Origin: CAYFNK01 sp964474895
GTDB taxonomy: Archaea > Nanobdellota > Nanobdellia > SCGC-AAA011-G17 > PNOQ01
Assembly: GCA_964474895.1 (NCBI GenBank)
Contig: CAYYUK010000003.1
Location: 1 to 57,675, forward strand
Length of the DNA: 57,675 bases
Direction of reading: 5' to 3'
Positions 26,678 through 36,505 of the stretch are shown here, one piece after another. The notes under the pieces were generated by a model that worked only from the letters and a program-made list of their open reading frames with translations, did not search any database and had not been told where the DNA came from. Position 1 is the stretch's first letter; each line of letters opens with the position of its first letter. The position numbers and the translations under genes are program-made.

Positions 26678-28217
26678 GAAACCAAGAATAATAATTTTAA
26701 TACTTTTCATACTGGGAAGTCTATTAGTAATAAATCCCCAATTGGATGCAAAAGGAGTTACAATAAAAAATGTAGTCGAAGAATCTGCCGCAGAAATTGC
26801 AGGGATTGAAGGACCTTCAGAAAGCACAAGTCAAACAAATTACGAAAAGATTTTAGAAATAAATGGAGAAGAAATCCGAAGCCTACAAGATTATCAAGAA
26901 AAAATATCTGAATTCGGCGAAGGTTCCTCAATAAGAATTAAAACAAATAAAGATGAGTATATTATAATTAAAACACTAGAAGACATAGGACTAATAGTAC
27001 AAGAAGCGTCTAGTACAAATTTGAAACTTGGATTGGAACTACAAGGTGGAACAAGAGTAATTCTCAGACCTGAAACACAGATAACAGAACAGCAAAGAGA
27101 TGAATTAATTCAGATTATGGAATATAGATTGAATACATATGGTCTATCTGACATTGAAATAAGAAAAGCAGATGGGCAATCCACCTTACTTGGTGGTCAA
27201 GAAGAAAAATATGTTATCGTAGAAATCGCAGGAGCTACACAAGAAGAAGTTTCTGAATTAATTGCATCACAAGGATTATTTGAAGCAAAAATACAAAACC
27301 AAACAGTATTTTCTGGTGGGGAAGATATAACTTTTGTATGTAGAAATGATGGAACATGTTCAGGAGTAAGCCAATGTTCGGAAACACAAGAAGGATATGC
27401 CTGCAGATTTGAATTTTTAGTTCATCTAAGCGATGCAGCAGCTCAGAGACATGCAGATGTAACAAGAGATTTGGAAGTTGTTGACAATTATCTATCAGAA
27501 CAGATTGAATTTTACTTAGACGGAGAATTAGTTGATAGTCTTAATATTGGTTCAGATTTAAGGGGAATAAAAGCAACACAGATCCAAATATCTGGCCCTG
27601 GTGTAGGAGAAACTGAACAGGAAGCAGTTCTAGATGCCATAAATGGAATGAACAAACTACAAACAATTCTTCTTACAGGATCACTGCCTGTTGATTTAGA
27701 AATAGTAAAATTTGACACAATATCTCCAGTTTTAGGAGAAGAATTTGTAAGAAACGCCATTATAATGGGACTACTAGCAATACTGGCTGTCTCTGTAGTA
27801 ATATTTGCAAGGTATAGAAATCTAAAGATTTCAATTCCAGTTTTTATAGCATTATTATCCGAAGTAGTTATAATCCTTGGAATATCTGCATTAACAAAAT
27901 ATAATTTAGATTTGGCAGCAATAGCAGGTATAATAGCAGCAGTTGGTACTGGTGTAGACGATAACATAGTAATTATAGACGAAGTAACGACTAAAGAATC
28001 TGGCTATTCATACAAATGGAAAGAAAAATTAAAAAAAGCATTTTTCATAATTTTTGCAGCATACGTAACAACATTAGCAGCAATGTTTCCATTACTCAGA
28101 GCAGGAGCAGGACTTCTAAGAGGATTTGCACTAATAACAATAATCGGTGTAACTGTCGGAGTTTTCATAACTAGACCAGCGTTCGCTGTAATGATAAAAA
28201 AACTAACAGAAGAATAA
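26655..28217 (+). CDS. secD: Protein export membrane protein SecD, with PDZ-like insertion
   Basis: A 520-residue SecD partner of SecF. After the first helix (about 11-27) comes a PDZ-like segment (about 35-110: VEESAAEIAGI, then ILEINGEEIRSLQDY), followed by the usual LKLGLELQGGTRV that opens the exterior P1 domain, and five C-terminal helices. Within these, AAVGTGVDDNIVIIDEV carries the acidic residues of the RND proton path. Two cysteine pairs lie in the exterior domain (VCRNDGTCSGVSQCSETQ). It overlaps secF by 23 bases, so the two are co-translated. Its stop abuts the convergent small membrane-protein gene with no base between. Confidence 0.94.
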   Translation: MKIKSLLKKPRIIILILFILGSLLVINPQLDAKGVTIKNVVEESAAEIAGIEGPSESTSQTNYEKILEINGEEIRSLQDYQEKISEFGEGSSIRIKTNKDEYIIIKTLEDIGLIVQEASSTNLKLGLELQGGTRVILRPETQITEQQRDELIQIMEYRLNTYGLSDIEIRKADGQSTLLGGQEEKYVIVEIAGATQEEVSELIASQGLFEAKIQNQTVFSGGEDITFVCRNDGTCSGVSQCSETQEGYACRFEFLVHLSDAAAQRHADVTRDLEVVDNYLSEQIEFYLDGELVDSLNIGSDLRGIKATQIQISGPGVGETEQEAVLDAINGMNKLQTILLTGSLPVDLEIVKFDTISPVLGEEFVRNAIIMGLLAILAVSVVIFARYRNLKISIPVFIALLSEVVIILGISALTKYNLDLAAIAGIIAAVGTGVDDNIVIIDEVTTKESGYSYKWKEKLKKAFFIIFAAYVTTLAAMFPLLRAGAGLLRGFALITIIGVTVGVFITRPAFAVMIKKLTEE

Positions 28218-28325
28218 TTATTTCTTCCAAATTTTATAAAGAATAAACAAAACTACCAACGCAACTATAGCAATCAAGAAAGTTGTAGTGCTCTTAGCTG
28301 GTGCGTATAAGGGTGCTGGATCCAT
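28218..28325 (-). CDS. 35-residue single-helix membrane protein
   Basis: A short frame reading MDPAPLYAPAKSTTTFLIAI and then a hydrophobic run ending LYKIWKK. One transmembrane helix (about 15-30) is flanked by a polar N terminus and a basic C terminus, so the N terminus should be outside. The start is unusually well supported: a full GGAGGT Shine-Dalgarno lies seven bases before the ATG, whereas most genes here are leaderless. Its stop abuts the stop of convergent secD. Small proteins of this kind often sit in translocases or other membrane complexes, but the partner is unknown. Confidence 0.75.
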   Translation of the reverse strand: MDPAPLYAPAKSTTTFLIAIVALVVLFILYKIWKK

Positions 28326-28423
28326 TTAAATTACCTCCAAAGAAATAAAACAAACTACTCATTAAAAAACCTTTCTCTTTGATTAATCTTTTACATTTTG
28401 ATTAAACTTTTAAAAAGTTTATA

Positions 28424-28505
28424 CGCCAGCGCCAGGACTTGAACCTGGATGCCCGAAGACACGGGTTTTCGAGACCCGCGCGTCTACCAATTCCGCCACG
28501 CTGGC
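28424..28505 (-). tRNA. tRNA-Ser (anticodon CGA)
   Basis: A class II tRNA with a variable hairpin (TGTCTTCGGGCA). The acceptor GCCAGCG pairs with CGCTGGC. The anticodon stem CGGGT/ACCCG encloses CTCGAAA (anticodon CGA, reading UCG). The T arm is CCAGG-TTCAAGT-CCTGG, and the discriminator is G, as expected for serine. Confidence 0.96.
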
Positions 28506-28560
28506 ATATTGAAAATTAATTACAACAACATTTATAACCTTAACCAAAGTCTAGAAAAAG

Positions 28561-31116
28561 ATGGAAGACGAGTTAAAAATTGATTTCAATTTAGAAAACA
28601 TAAAGAAAAGCTTAGAGAAACCTAAAAAATTCATAATCAAACACAAAATAGTTCTATTAATATTGATTCCAATAATCTTGGCAGTTTTCTTTAGGGCATA
28701 TACATACGATCTACCATTTGCAAACAACATGGCAGAAGACTCACTAGAAAATAATATTATATCACAAATTCAAAATCAAATAATAGCTGAAAATCCGAAT
28801 ATCGATGAAAATACACTTAATATTTTAACACAACAAAGATATAATGAATATGTAGCCTCGAATAGAGAACTAATAGAACAACAAGTAGAACAGATTACAA
28901 ATCAAATTAAAAGTTACTATCAAGACGAATCAGGACAAACATACCTTCTAGCAATAGATCCTTATCACTACTATAGGCAAGCACAAAATGTTTTAGACAA
29001 TGGACACGTGGGGGATGAATTAGTAGATGGAAAACCATTTGACAATCATATGTTGGCTCCAAATGGAAAAGAAACATCAAACGACTTCCACTCAGTCATT
29101 GGAGCATATGCACATAAAATAAGTTCATTATTTGGAAATGATTCATTAATGAAAACTATGTTCATTCTACCACTAATCTTTGCAGCATTATCAACAATTC
29201 CTCTTTTCTTTATTACAAGAAAGATAGGTGGAAACCTTGGTGGGACAATAGCTGCATCAATTCTTGCAATACATTCTGCATTTCTTTCAAGAACCCCTGC
29301 AGGGTTTTCAGATACTGACGCATACAGCATATTTTTTCCATTAGTAATAATCTGGCTGTTCTTAGAATCATTCACAACAACAAACAAAAAAAATAAAATG
29401 ATCTCAGGAGTTTTAGCTGGACTATTTTCAGGCATCTTTGCATTTGCATGGGGTGGTTGGTGGTACGTCTTAGACTTTATTCTAGCAAGCATGGGAATTT
29501 ACTTCATATATTTGCTAATAAAACATAAAAAAGAAGTATTCAAAAAAATAAAAACAAAAAATCTTGTAAAAACAATGGTGTATTTCATAGGTTCATCTGC
29601 CCTCTTTGTAACTTTATTCACAAGTTTTGGTACTTTCTTAGGTGCATTTAAATCTCCAATAGATATTGTATTTCTTAAAGAAGCTGCAAAATCAACACTT
29701 TGGCCAAACGTATACACAACAGTAGCAGAACTAAACGCAATATCAATACCTGGAGTGATATCAAATCTTGGGGGAAAATTATTTTTTGCAATAGCAACAA
29801 TAGGAATACTACTAATTTTACTAAAAAAGAATAAAAAACAATTAGATATAAAATATGGTATACTAATGGTAGTATGGTTCATAGGGACACTTTACACAAC
29901 AACAAAAGGAATACGATTCATAATGTTCATGGTACCTGTATTTGCAGCAGGTATTGGTATTTTTTCAGCAAAAGCTTACAATTTCATAACAAACTGGTCA
30001 GAAAAGGAATTAAAAATAAAAAAGAAGTTGGTTTCAGCATTACTCATAATCATAATTATTTTGAGCTTTATACCATTAATAAAATCTGCAAACATTTCTT
30101 CAAAACAACAAGCACCATCAATGAACGACGCATGGTATGGTGCACTCACAAAAATAAAAGAAGAAACTCCAGAAAACACAATTATAACTTCATGGTGGGA
30201 TTTCGGTCACTGGTTCAAAGCAATTGCAGATAGGGCAGTAACCTTTGATGGAGCATCACAAAATAGACCCCCTGCACATTGGGTAGGAAAGATTCTTCTA
30301 ACAAATGACGAAAATGAAGCAATTGGATTATTGAGAATGTTAGATTGTGGCGGAAATGACGCATACAATCTACTCCTGGAAGAAATAGAAGATCCATTAA
30401 CAACCAAAAGCACAATAGATGAAATAGTATTACTAGATGAAAACTCAGCAAGAACTATCTTAAATCAGCATTTAGAAGATCCAGAGAAAATATTAGAAAA
30501 AACACATTGTTCGGCACCGCCTGCAGTATTTATTACTTCAGAAGACATGGTTGCCAAATCTGGAGTTTGGGCACATTTTGGCTCTTGGGATTTTGAAAGA
30601 TCATTTATGTACAATACGATAAGAAACAACAATAAAGAAAACTCAATAAACATTATATCGGATAGATTAGGATACTCTGAGGAAGAATCATCTTTATTCT
30701 TTAATGAATTAAATGGTTTACCTGACACTGAAGCAAACAATTGGATTGCGCCATACCCAAGCTATTCGCACGAAGGATCTTGTCAAATAAGAAATAACAC
30801 AGCAACATGCAGTAATGGAGCAATAATAGATTTAACCAATAACGTAGCTGCAATACAAACCGAAAACGGGTTAATGCAAGTTCAAAAATACAGAGATGAT
30901 AAGAGAGTCTATACTTCAACAGAAGGAACAAACAACATAGCAATAGCATACTTCCCAGAAGAATCAAAATCAAGACTTATGAGTGAAGAATTAATAGAAA
31001 GCACTTTCACAGAACTATATTTCTATAAGGGGGAAAATTTAGATCATTTTGAATTATTTGATCACCAAATTGGTGTTGATGGATTTGATATATACACATG
31101 GACTATAAAATGGTAG
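28561..31116 (+). CDS. aglB: Oligosaccharyltransferase AglB/STT3
   Basis: An 851-residue enzyme that transfers a lipid-linked glycan to the asparagine of N-x-S/T sequons outside the cell. About a dozen membrane helices occupy residues 25-500. The exterior catalytic motifs are YLLAIDPYHYYRQAQNVL (about 128-145) and TPAGFSDTDAY (about 244-254), and the C-terminal domain opens with WWDFGHW (about 545), the archaeal form of WWDYG. The first loop carries an extra helical insertion of about 75 residues, rich in Q, N and E, before the first motif. A TTTATA element is centred 27.5 bases before the ATG. It heads a glycan gene island, overlapping a GT2 gene, so it probably uses the glycan made there. 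Confidence 0.95.
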   Translation: MEDELKIDFNLENIKKSLEKPKKFIIKHKIVLLILIPIILAVFFRAYTYDLPFANNMAEDSLENNIISQIQNQIIAENPNIDENTLNILTQQRYNEYVASNRELIEQQVEQITNQIKSYYQDESGQTYLLAIDPYHYYRQAQNVLDNGHVGDELVDGKPFDNHMLAPNGKETSNDFHSVIGAYAHKISSLFGNDSLMKTMFILPLIFAALSTIPLFFITRKIGGNLGGTIAASILAIHSAFLSRTPAGFSDTDAYSIFFPLVIIWLFLESFTTTNKKNKMISGVLAGLFSGIFAFAWGGWWYVLDFILASMGIYFIYLLIKHKKEVFKKIKTKNLVKTMVYFIGSSALFVTLFTSFGTFLGAFKSPIDIVFLKEAAKSTLWPNVYTTVAELNAISIPGVISNLGGKLFFAIATIGILLILLKKNKKQLDIKYGILMVVWFIGTLYTTTKGIRFIMFMVPVFAAGIGIFSAKAYNFITNWSEKELKIKKKLVSALLIIIIILSFIPLIKSANISSKQQAPSMNDAWYGALTKIKEETPENTIITSWWDFGHWFKAIADRAVTFDGASQNRPPAHWVGKILLTNDENEAIGLLRMLDCGGNDAYNLLLEEIEDPLTTKSTIDEIVLLDENSARTILNQHLEDPEKILEKTHCSAPPAVFITSEDMVAKSGVWAHFGSWDFERSFMYNTIRNNNKENSINIISDRLGYSEEESSLFFNELNGLPDTEANNWIAPYPSYSHEGSCQIRNNTATCSNGAIIDLTNNVAAIQTENGLMQVQKYRDDKRVYTSTEGTNNIAIAYFPEESKSRLMSEELIESTFTELYFYKGENLDHFELFDHQIGVDGFDIYTWTIKW

Positions 31117-32033
31117 ACCTTTCAATAGTATTACCAATTTACAATGAAGAAAGAAATATAGAAATACTTTACAAAGAAATAAAGAAAGTTCTAAATCACT
31201 TACCCAAAACTCATGAAATAATTTTTGTAAACGATGGTTCAACAGATAGAAGTTCGGTTATAATAAGCTCAATAAAAGAAATAGACAACAAAGTAAAAAC
31301 AATAACATTTAGAAAAAACTTTGGACAAACAGCAGCACTAGATGCAGGAATAAAGGCTTCATCTGGAAAAGTTATAATCACAATGGACAGTGATTTACAA
31401 AATGATCCAAGAGATATACCAAGACTATTAAAAAAACTAGAAGAAGGATATGATATTGTTGCTGGCCAAAGAATTAACAGAAAAGACACAGTTTCAAAAA
31501 AGTTCATATCTTTAGGTGCAAGAGCACTAAGAAGAATAATATTAAAAGATAGGCTTCACGATTCAGGATGCACATTAAGAGCATACAAAAAAGAATCAGT
31601 AAATGGATTAAATCTTTATGGTGAAATGCATAGGTTCATACATATTATACTAAAATCAAAAGGATTCAAAATAGGTGAAATAAAAGTAAGGCACAGAAAG
31701 AGAATTCATGGAAAGACAAAATATACATTTTCGAGAACGCTAAAAAGTCTATTTGACATGGCATTATTAAAATTTTGGATGCAATACTCAAGAAGGCCAA
31801 TGCATATTTTTGGTAGTGTTGGTTTTTTCACAAGCACAATTGGATTTATTTTTGGTTTATACTTAACATATCTAAAATTATTCTTAGGAGAACCAATAGC
31901 AAATAGACCTCTTCTCCTACTTTCTATACTGCTAATACTTCTAGGAACATTTTTCTTTATGTTTGGTATCTTAGCAGACATTTTAATAAAAATATATTAC
32001 AAGGATGAAGAAAGTTATTCAATAAAAAAATGA
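31110..32033 (+). CDS. GT2 polyprenyl-phosphate glycosyltransferase with membrane anchor
   Basis: A 307-residue GT2 enzyme of the dolichyl-phosphate-mannose-synthase/GtrB type. The N-terminal GT-A domain has SIVLPIYNEE, VNDGSTDRS and the metal-binding DSDLQNDP (about 93-100). Two C-terminal membrane helices follow (about 225-248 and 262-285). Such enzymes load one sugar on a polyprenyl phosphate for later use outside the cell. I place the start at the second ATG, giving the usual short lead into the first strand; an ATG four codons earlier is possible. Either way it overlaps aglB, and its stop shares ATGA with the next gene. Confidence 0.9.
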   Translation: MVDLSIVLPIYNEERNIEILYKEIKKVLNHLPKTHEIIFVNDGSTDRSSVIISSIKEIDNKVKTITFRKNFGQTAALDAGIKASSGKVIITMDSDLQNDPRDIPRLLKKLEEGYDIVAGQRINRKDTVSKKFISLGARALRRIILKDRLHDSGCTLRAYKKESVNGLNLYGEMHRFIHIILKSKGFKIGEIKVRHRKRIHGKTKYTFSRTLKSLFDMALLKFWMQYSRRPMHIFGSVGFFTSTIGFIFGLYLTYLKLFLGEPIANRPLLLLSILLILLGTFFFMFGILADILIKIYYKDEESYSIKK

Positions 32034-33151
32034 GAATACTAATGTTAAATTTCGAATTTCCGCCTTTAGGTGGTGGTGCTGCCCCTTTATGTTTTGATAC
32101 TGCAAGAAGGATAATCCAAGAAGGACACAAAATAGATTTAGTAACAATGGGTTACAAGGGACTAAAAGCATACGAAAATATAGAAGGCATAAATGTTTAT
32201 AGAGTTCCTTGTATAAGAAAAAATAAAGAATATAGTACAACTTTTGAATTATTCACTTATCTACCAACTGCATTTATGAAAGCATTAAAATTAACAAAAA
32301 AAAATAAATATGACATTAACCATACACACTTTATTATTCCAACAGGATTTATCTCCTATCTATTAAAAAAAATAAGAAATCTAGATTATGTTATTACCTC
32401 ACATGGATCAGACGTCCCAAACTATAATCCAGATAGATTCAAACTAGGACATAAATTACTACCCCCTATATGGAAATTGATAATAAAAAATGCAAAAAGG
32501 ATTATAACTCCTTCAGAACATTTAAAAAATCTAATTTTAAAAACATATACCACAGATAAAATAGATGTAATCTTCAATGGAATAGATATAGAAGAAAAAG
32601 TAGAAAAAGAAAAAGAAGACACAATCTTATTTGCAGGAAGGTTACTAGAAAGAAAAGGAGTTCAATATATAATAGAAGCAATAAAAGATCTAAATTTAGA
32701 GGGATATAAGGTAATCATTGTTGGGGATGGCCCATATAGGGAAGAATTAGAGAAAAAAGCAGAAGAAATAAAAGATAAAATTCAATTTATAGGCTGGATT
32801 GATCAAAAAAAATTAAAGGAATTATACGCTATTTCGAAGATTTTCATACTACCTTCCACTCAAGAAAGTTTTGGTATGGTAATTGCAGAAGCAATGGAAA
32901 AAAATATGGCTGTAATTTGTGGAGAAGGAAGTGCTTGTTCTGAAGTCCTAGGTAAAACGGGGATAACACTTAACCCAAGAAGCAGTAAGCAAATAAAAAG
33001 AGCAATAGAATATTTCATAAAAAATCCAAGTAAGATAGAAGAAGCAGGAAAATTAGGAAGAAAACGGGCAAAAAGATTATTTGATGTCAAAAATATATCA
33101 CAAAACTACATAGAACTATACAACGATGTGATTAAAACAAAAACTATTTAA
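32030..33151 (+). CDS. GT4 glycosyltransferase
   Basis: A 373-residue retaining GT-B enzyme. The N-terminal domain opens MRILMLNFEFPPLGGGAAPL, the glycine-rich acceptor-side loop, and contains TSHGSDVP. The C-terminal domain has FAGRLLERKGVQYIIEA and the donor-binding E-x7-E in ESFGMVIAEAME (about 278-289). The donor should be a nucleotide sugar and the acceptor a growing lipid-linked glycan, but neither is predictable here. It starts within the stop of the GT2 gene (ATGA) and its 3' end overlaps the convergent flippase-like gene by eight bases. Confidence 0.9.
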   Translation: MRILMLNFEFPPLGGGAAPLCFDTARRIIQEGHKIDLVTMGYKGLKAYENIEGINVYRVPCIRKNKEYSTTFELFTYLPTAFMKALKLTKKNKYDINHTHFIIPTGFISYLLKKIRNLDYVITSHGSDVPNYNPDRFKLGHKLLPPIWKLIIKNAKRIITPSEHLKNLILKTYTTDKIDVIFNGIDIEEKVEKEKEDTILFAGRLLERKGVQYIIEAIKDLNLEGYKVIIVGDGPYREELEKKAEEIKDKIQFIGWIDQKKLKELYAISKIFILPSTQESFGMVIAEAMEKNMAVICGEGSACSEVLGKTGITLNPRSSKQIKRAIEYFIKNPSKIEEAGKLGRKRAKRLFDVKNISQNYIELYNDVIKTKTI

Positions 33152-34082
33152 TAAAATAACTAGCAATCCCCCAAAATAAGAAATATATTACAACCAAGCC
33201 ATGAACTATAAATCCAGAGGATATGGCCATAATTTTATCAACACCAATTGCAAGAAATACCACTGTCCAAAAAGTTTCTTGAGTTCCAAAATTTAAGATG
33301 CCATGAATCGGCAAACTACTAAAAATCAAAATAAGAGACATTGCAAAAATAAAATAAGAATAAGAAATTTCAAGACCAAGTCCATTCAATATGTAATAAG
33401 TAAATACAAAAGAAGAAATCCAAACCAAAAGAGATAGCAGAAAAACAAAAAATAAATTCCTTTTCTGAGAAGAAAAAGAATCAGAAACTTTCTCTAAATA
33501 AGACAAACCCTTACAAAAGAATTTGTATTTGTTAAGCTTAAAAAATAAAATCAAATTGATAATTCCTCCAAAAAATTTGGCTGGTTTAAACAAGAAAACA
33601 ACAAACAAAGAAAAGATAAAAAATGAAAGCAGGAACAACCAAAAGAAATTACCTACCAATAAAAAATAAGCACTTTTCGCAAAGAGCAAAGAAAATATCA
33701 ATAGAAAAAAGATAGACAAAAAATCGAAAATTCTTAAAAAAATAAGAGAAGAAATAGATTTGGAACTATCAACCCCCTTTTTCTTTAACAAATAAACCAA
33801 AGAAAGCTCACCAGATCTAAATGGAAGAACTTGACTAAAGAGATTATGCAAACTTATAACTCTAAATAGCTCCTTAAATTTAAATTTCTTTTCAAGGACA
33901 TATCCAAGTCTAAACGACCGAAAAACATAAATCAAAGTATAAAGCAAAAAACCAATAAAAACAACATAATAAGATAAATTAGAAAAAACACTTTTAAATT
34001 CTGAAAAATCAATATTACTTAACAAAACAGTAACTAACAAAACAGTTAATATCCCTGAAATCAAAAGTTTTCCTTTCTTCAT
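33144..34082 (-). CDS. LPG-synthase-type membrane protein (UPF0104)
   Basis: A 312-residue integral membrane protein with about eight helices and the family signature of the lysylphosphatidylglycerol-synthase transmembrane domain: RSFRLGYVL (about 54-62), VISLHNLFSQVLPFRSGELS (about 77-96), and a late G-x-x-N-F-G-T-Q-E segment. Archaeal members include AglD-type proteins linked to glycan assembly; lipid flipping or polyprenyl-glycosyl transfer is suspected for the family. It is translationally coupled to the upstream GT-C gene (4-base overlap), fitting work on the same lipid-linked sugar. Confidence 0.85.
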   Translation of the reverse strand: MKKGKLLISGILTVLLVTVLLSNIDFSEFKSVFSNLSYYVVFIGFLLYTLIYVFRSFRLGYVLEKKFKFKELFRVISLHNLFSQVLPFRSGELSLVYLLKKKGVDSSKSISSLIFLRIFDFLSIFFLLIFSLLFAKSAYFLLVGNFFWLFLLSFFIFSLFVVFLFKPAKFFGGIINLILFFKLNKYKFFCKGLSYLEKVSDSFSSQKRNLFFVFLLSLLVWISSFVFTYYILNGLGLEISYSYFIFAMSLILIFSSLPIHGILNFGTQETFWTVVFLAIGVDKIMAISSGFIVHGLVVIYFLFWGIASYFIK

Positions 34083-35740
34083 TCTAAATTAACATAATAC
34101 AATTCATGCATACGTCCATCGCTAAACTCATACTCTTTAATTTCAAATTCACCAGCATCTAATCTGGCGGAAACAAGCAAATTAATAGAAGAAAAATCAA
34201 AGGTCCCACCTTTTCTAAACAATAGATAAACAGGACTAAACTGATCACCTTGCATATTAAACCCAATTTGGGCTAATTTATAATTCTGAGAGATGTATTC
34301 CACTCTATCATCTTGAAAGATACCAAAATCCCATGCATAGACAAAAATCCAACTAGCATTAAGATTATCTTCTGCAAATTGAATATCCTCCACAGTTGAA
34401 GGAATCCCTCTTGTTCCCTTTATATCACCATGCCATAACAAACCATAAGCTTGGTGGCTACTATGCATCACTCTCTCTCCCTCTAATTTATGTTCCTTTA
34501 TGTACTCTCCAGCAACATCCAAACCTTCAAACTGAGTATCAAACATTCTATCTTTAGCTGCAAAAGAAGGTAAGATAAGCAAAGAAAAAATTATAAAGAC
34601 AAAAATCCACTTTAACTTTTTAAATTTGATAACTTTAGCCAAGGTCATAGAAGCAGACAAGATAAAAAACGAAACAAAAAACACAAATAAAGGTAACAAA
34701 GGATATTGATGATAATTATGACCTTGCATTTTTTGAGCCATAAATACAAACCAGATTACAGAACCAATAAGATAAGAATTAATAAATTTACATTCAAAAG
34801 ATTTCATATTAACCTTAACAATAAAAAACCAAAAGAGAATTCCAAAAACAAAAAAGGTTAACCCCAATAAAGTATAATTATCTCTTGCAAAAGAAAGCAT
34901 TATCCTCCAAAAATCAGAGTTAAACAACACACCAAACTCAACAACCTCAAATTGAGATCCAATACTTTTAGAAATTGAAGAGCTATACTTAAACCATAAA
35001 AAAGAGAGCAATCCAATAAAAACAAAAAATAAATGTTTACTCAAATACTTTTTATCTCTCAATATTTTATAGGGATAAGTAAGTATTACTGGAACTGCAA
35101 ATAGTATAAAACTATACTTAGTCATTATACCAAGCATCAAAAAAATACTAAACAATACAGTATTCTTCCAACTTCTCTCCTTAAACCATTTTATATAATA
35201 ATAAATACCGGCAAGTGAAAAAAACAGGGCAGGACCTAAAAGCTGAACTTGCCTACCAAAGAAAATAGCAAGCGGATTTAAAGCAAATACCAATGCGGAA
35301 ATAAAAGCAAGATCTTCCCTCTTGAATAGAAGTTTAACAATCAAATAAAACAAAATAATAGACCCTATAGAAAACAATATGCTAACTAGCCGCGCCCCTG
35401 ACAAACTAACCCCTAAGAGATTAAACAAAAACCCTACAATTATTGATGTGGTCGGAAAACTATCCGTATGTGCCCCGCTAGGATTCTCATTTATTGAAGG
35501 ATAATCCCACTCTGGAACAAAAAAACCATGTTCAAAAAAACCATTATCAGCAAAATTTCTGGCCTCTGTCAAATAATGAGTTTCCTTCCAATTGTGATAT
35601 CCTGTAACTGGATAATCAATATGATAAGCCCTAAAATAAAAAGCAAAAATCAAAACAATCAAAAACAATATCACCTTCCAATGTTTAGAAACAAACGAAA
35701 GAAATTCCCTACTACCAAAATCTCCTGATTTTTCAGACAT
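34079..35740 (-). CDS. GT-C membrane glycosyltransferase (GT39/ArnT-like)
   Basis: A 553-residue protein with one helix near the N terminus (about 21-39), a first exterior loop, about ten more helices to residue 400 and a soluble exterior domain (about 415-553). The loop contains FRAYHIDYPVTGYHNWKETH; the acidic residue in WKETHY is in the place of the catalytic D/E of GT-C enzymes. These use polyprenyl-phosphate sugars as donors, matching the GT2 enzymes nearby. It has its own TATA element about 26 bases upstream and diverges from another GT2 gene. The sugar and acceptor are unknown. Confidence 0.83.
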   Translation of the reverse strand: MSEKSGDFGSREFLSFVSKHWKVILFLIVLIFAFYFRAYHIDYPVTGYHNWKETHYLTEARNFADNGFFEHGFFVPEWDYPSINENPSGAHTDSFPTTSIIVGFLFNLLGVSLSGARLVSILFSIGSIILFYLIVKLLFKREDLAFISALVFALNPLAIFFGRQVQLLGPALFFSLAGIYYYIKWFKERSWKNTVLFSIFLMLGIMTKYSFILFAVPVILTYPYKILRDKKYLSKHLFFVFIGLLSFLWFKYSSSISKSIGSQFEVVEFGVLFNSDFWRIMLSFARDNYTLLGLTFFVFGILFWFFIVKVNMKSFECKFINSYLIGSVIWFVFMAQKMQGHNYHQYPLLPLFVFFVSFFILSASMTLAKVIKFKKLKWIFVFIIFSLLILPSFAAKDRMFDTQFEGLDVAGEYIKEHKLEGERVMHSSHQAYGLLWHGDIKGTRGIPSTVEDIQFAEDNLNASWIFVYAWDFGIFQDDRVEYISQNYKLAQIGFNMQGDQFSPVYLLFRKGGTFDFSSINLLVSARLDAGEFEIKEYEFSDGRMHELYYVNLE

Positions 35741-35823
35741 AAAAAGAACAAAGAAATAGATTATATAAGTGTTATCAAAAATCCTTCATAAACTATTTAA
35801 AACGAATTTCTTTCCCAGAAATA

Positions 35824-36504
35824 ATGAATATCTCCATAATTGTTCCTGCTTTCAATGAAGAAAAAAACATAGGCAAAGCAATAGACAATCTAAGAAAAGA
35901 AGGATACAACAACATAATTGTAGTGGATGACGGCTCTAAAGACAAAACTTTTGAAATAGCAAAGGAAATGCAAGTACATGCCCTAAGACACATAATAAAT
36001 AGGGGACAGGGGGCTGCACTTCAAACAGGAATGAGCTATGCACTCCTAAACGGAGCAGAAATATTAGTTCATTTCGATTCAGACTGCCAGCATAAGGCAG
36101 AAGAAATACAAAAAATGATTCTTCCAATAATACGCAACGAAGCAGAAGCAACACTAGGTTCAAGATTCTTAAATAAACAAAGAATACCATTTAAAAGAAA
36201 AATTATGCTCAAGGGTGCAATTCTAATAATTAGAATGTTCTATGGAATAAAACTCTCTGATGCCCATAACGGTTTCAGAGCATTTTCAAGAGATGCAGCA
36301 GAGAAAATAAGAATAACAATGGATAAAATGGAACATGCTTCAGAAATAGTTGAAGAAATAAAAAGAAAAAAAATTAAGTATAAAGAAATCCCTGTAACAA
36401 TAGTTTATACAGCAGAATCGCTAAAGCAAGGAAGAAAGGGACAGGGTAAATTAGATTCATTAAAAATTGTATCAAAAATGTTCATGAAAAAATTGGGAGT
36501 TTAA
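35824..36504 (+). CDS. GT2 glycosyltransferase
   Basis: A 226-residue soluble GT-A enzyme: SIIVPAFNEEKNIGKAIDNL at the start, VVDDGSKDKT, and HFDSDCQHKAEEI for the metal site (about 80-92), then SDAHNGFRAFSR. It lacks the C-terminal membrane helices of the other polyprenyl GT2 here. The gene immediately downstream encodes a DUF2304 membrane protein, a common partner that probably supplies the membrane contact. TTTAAA is centred about 26 bases before the ATG. Confidence 0.9.
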   Translation: MNISIIVPAFNEEKNIGKAIDNLRKEGYNNIIVVDDGSKDKTFEIAKEMQVHALRHIINRGQGAALQTGMSYALLNGAEILVHFDSDCQHKAEEIQKMILPIIRNEAEATLGSRFLNKQRIPFKRKIMLKGAILIIRMFYGIKLSDAHNGFRAFSRDAAEKIRITMDKMEHASEIVEEIKRKKIKYKEIPVTIVYTAESLKQGRKGQGKLDSLKIVSKMFMKKLGV

Positions 36505-36505
36505 A

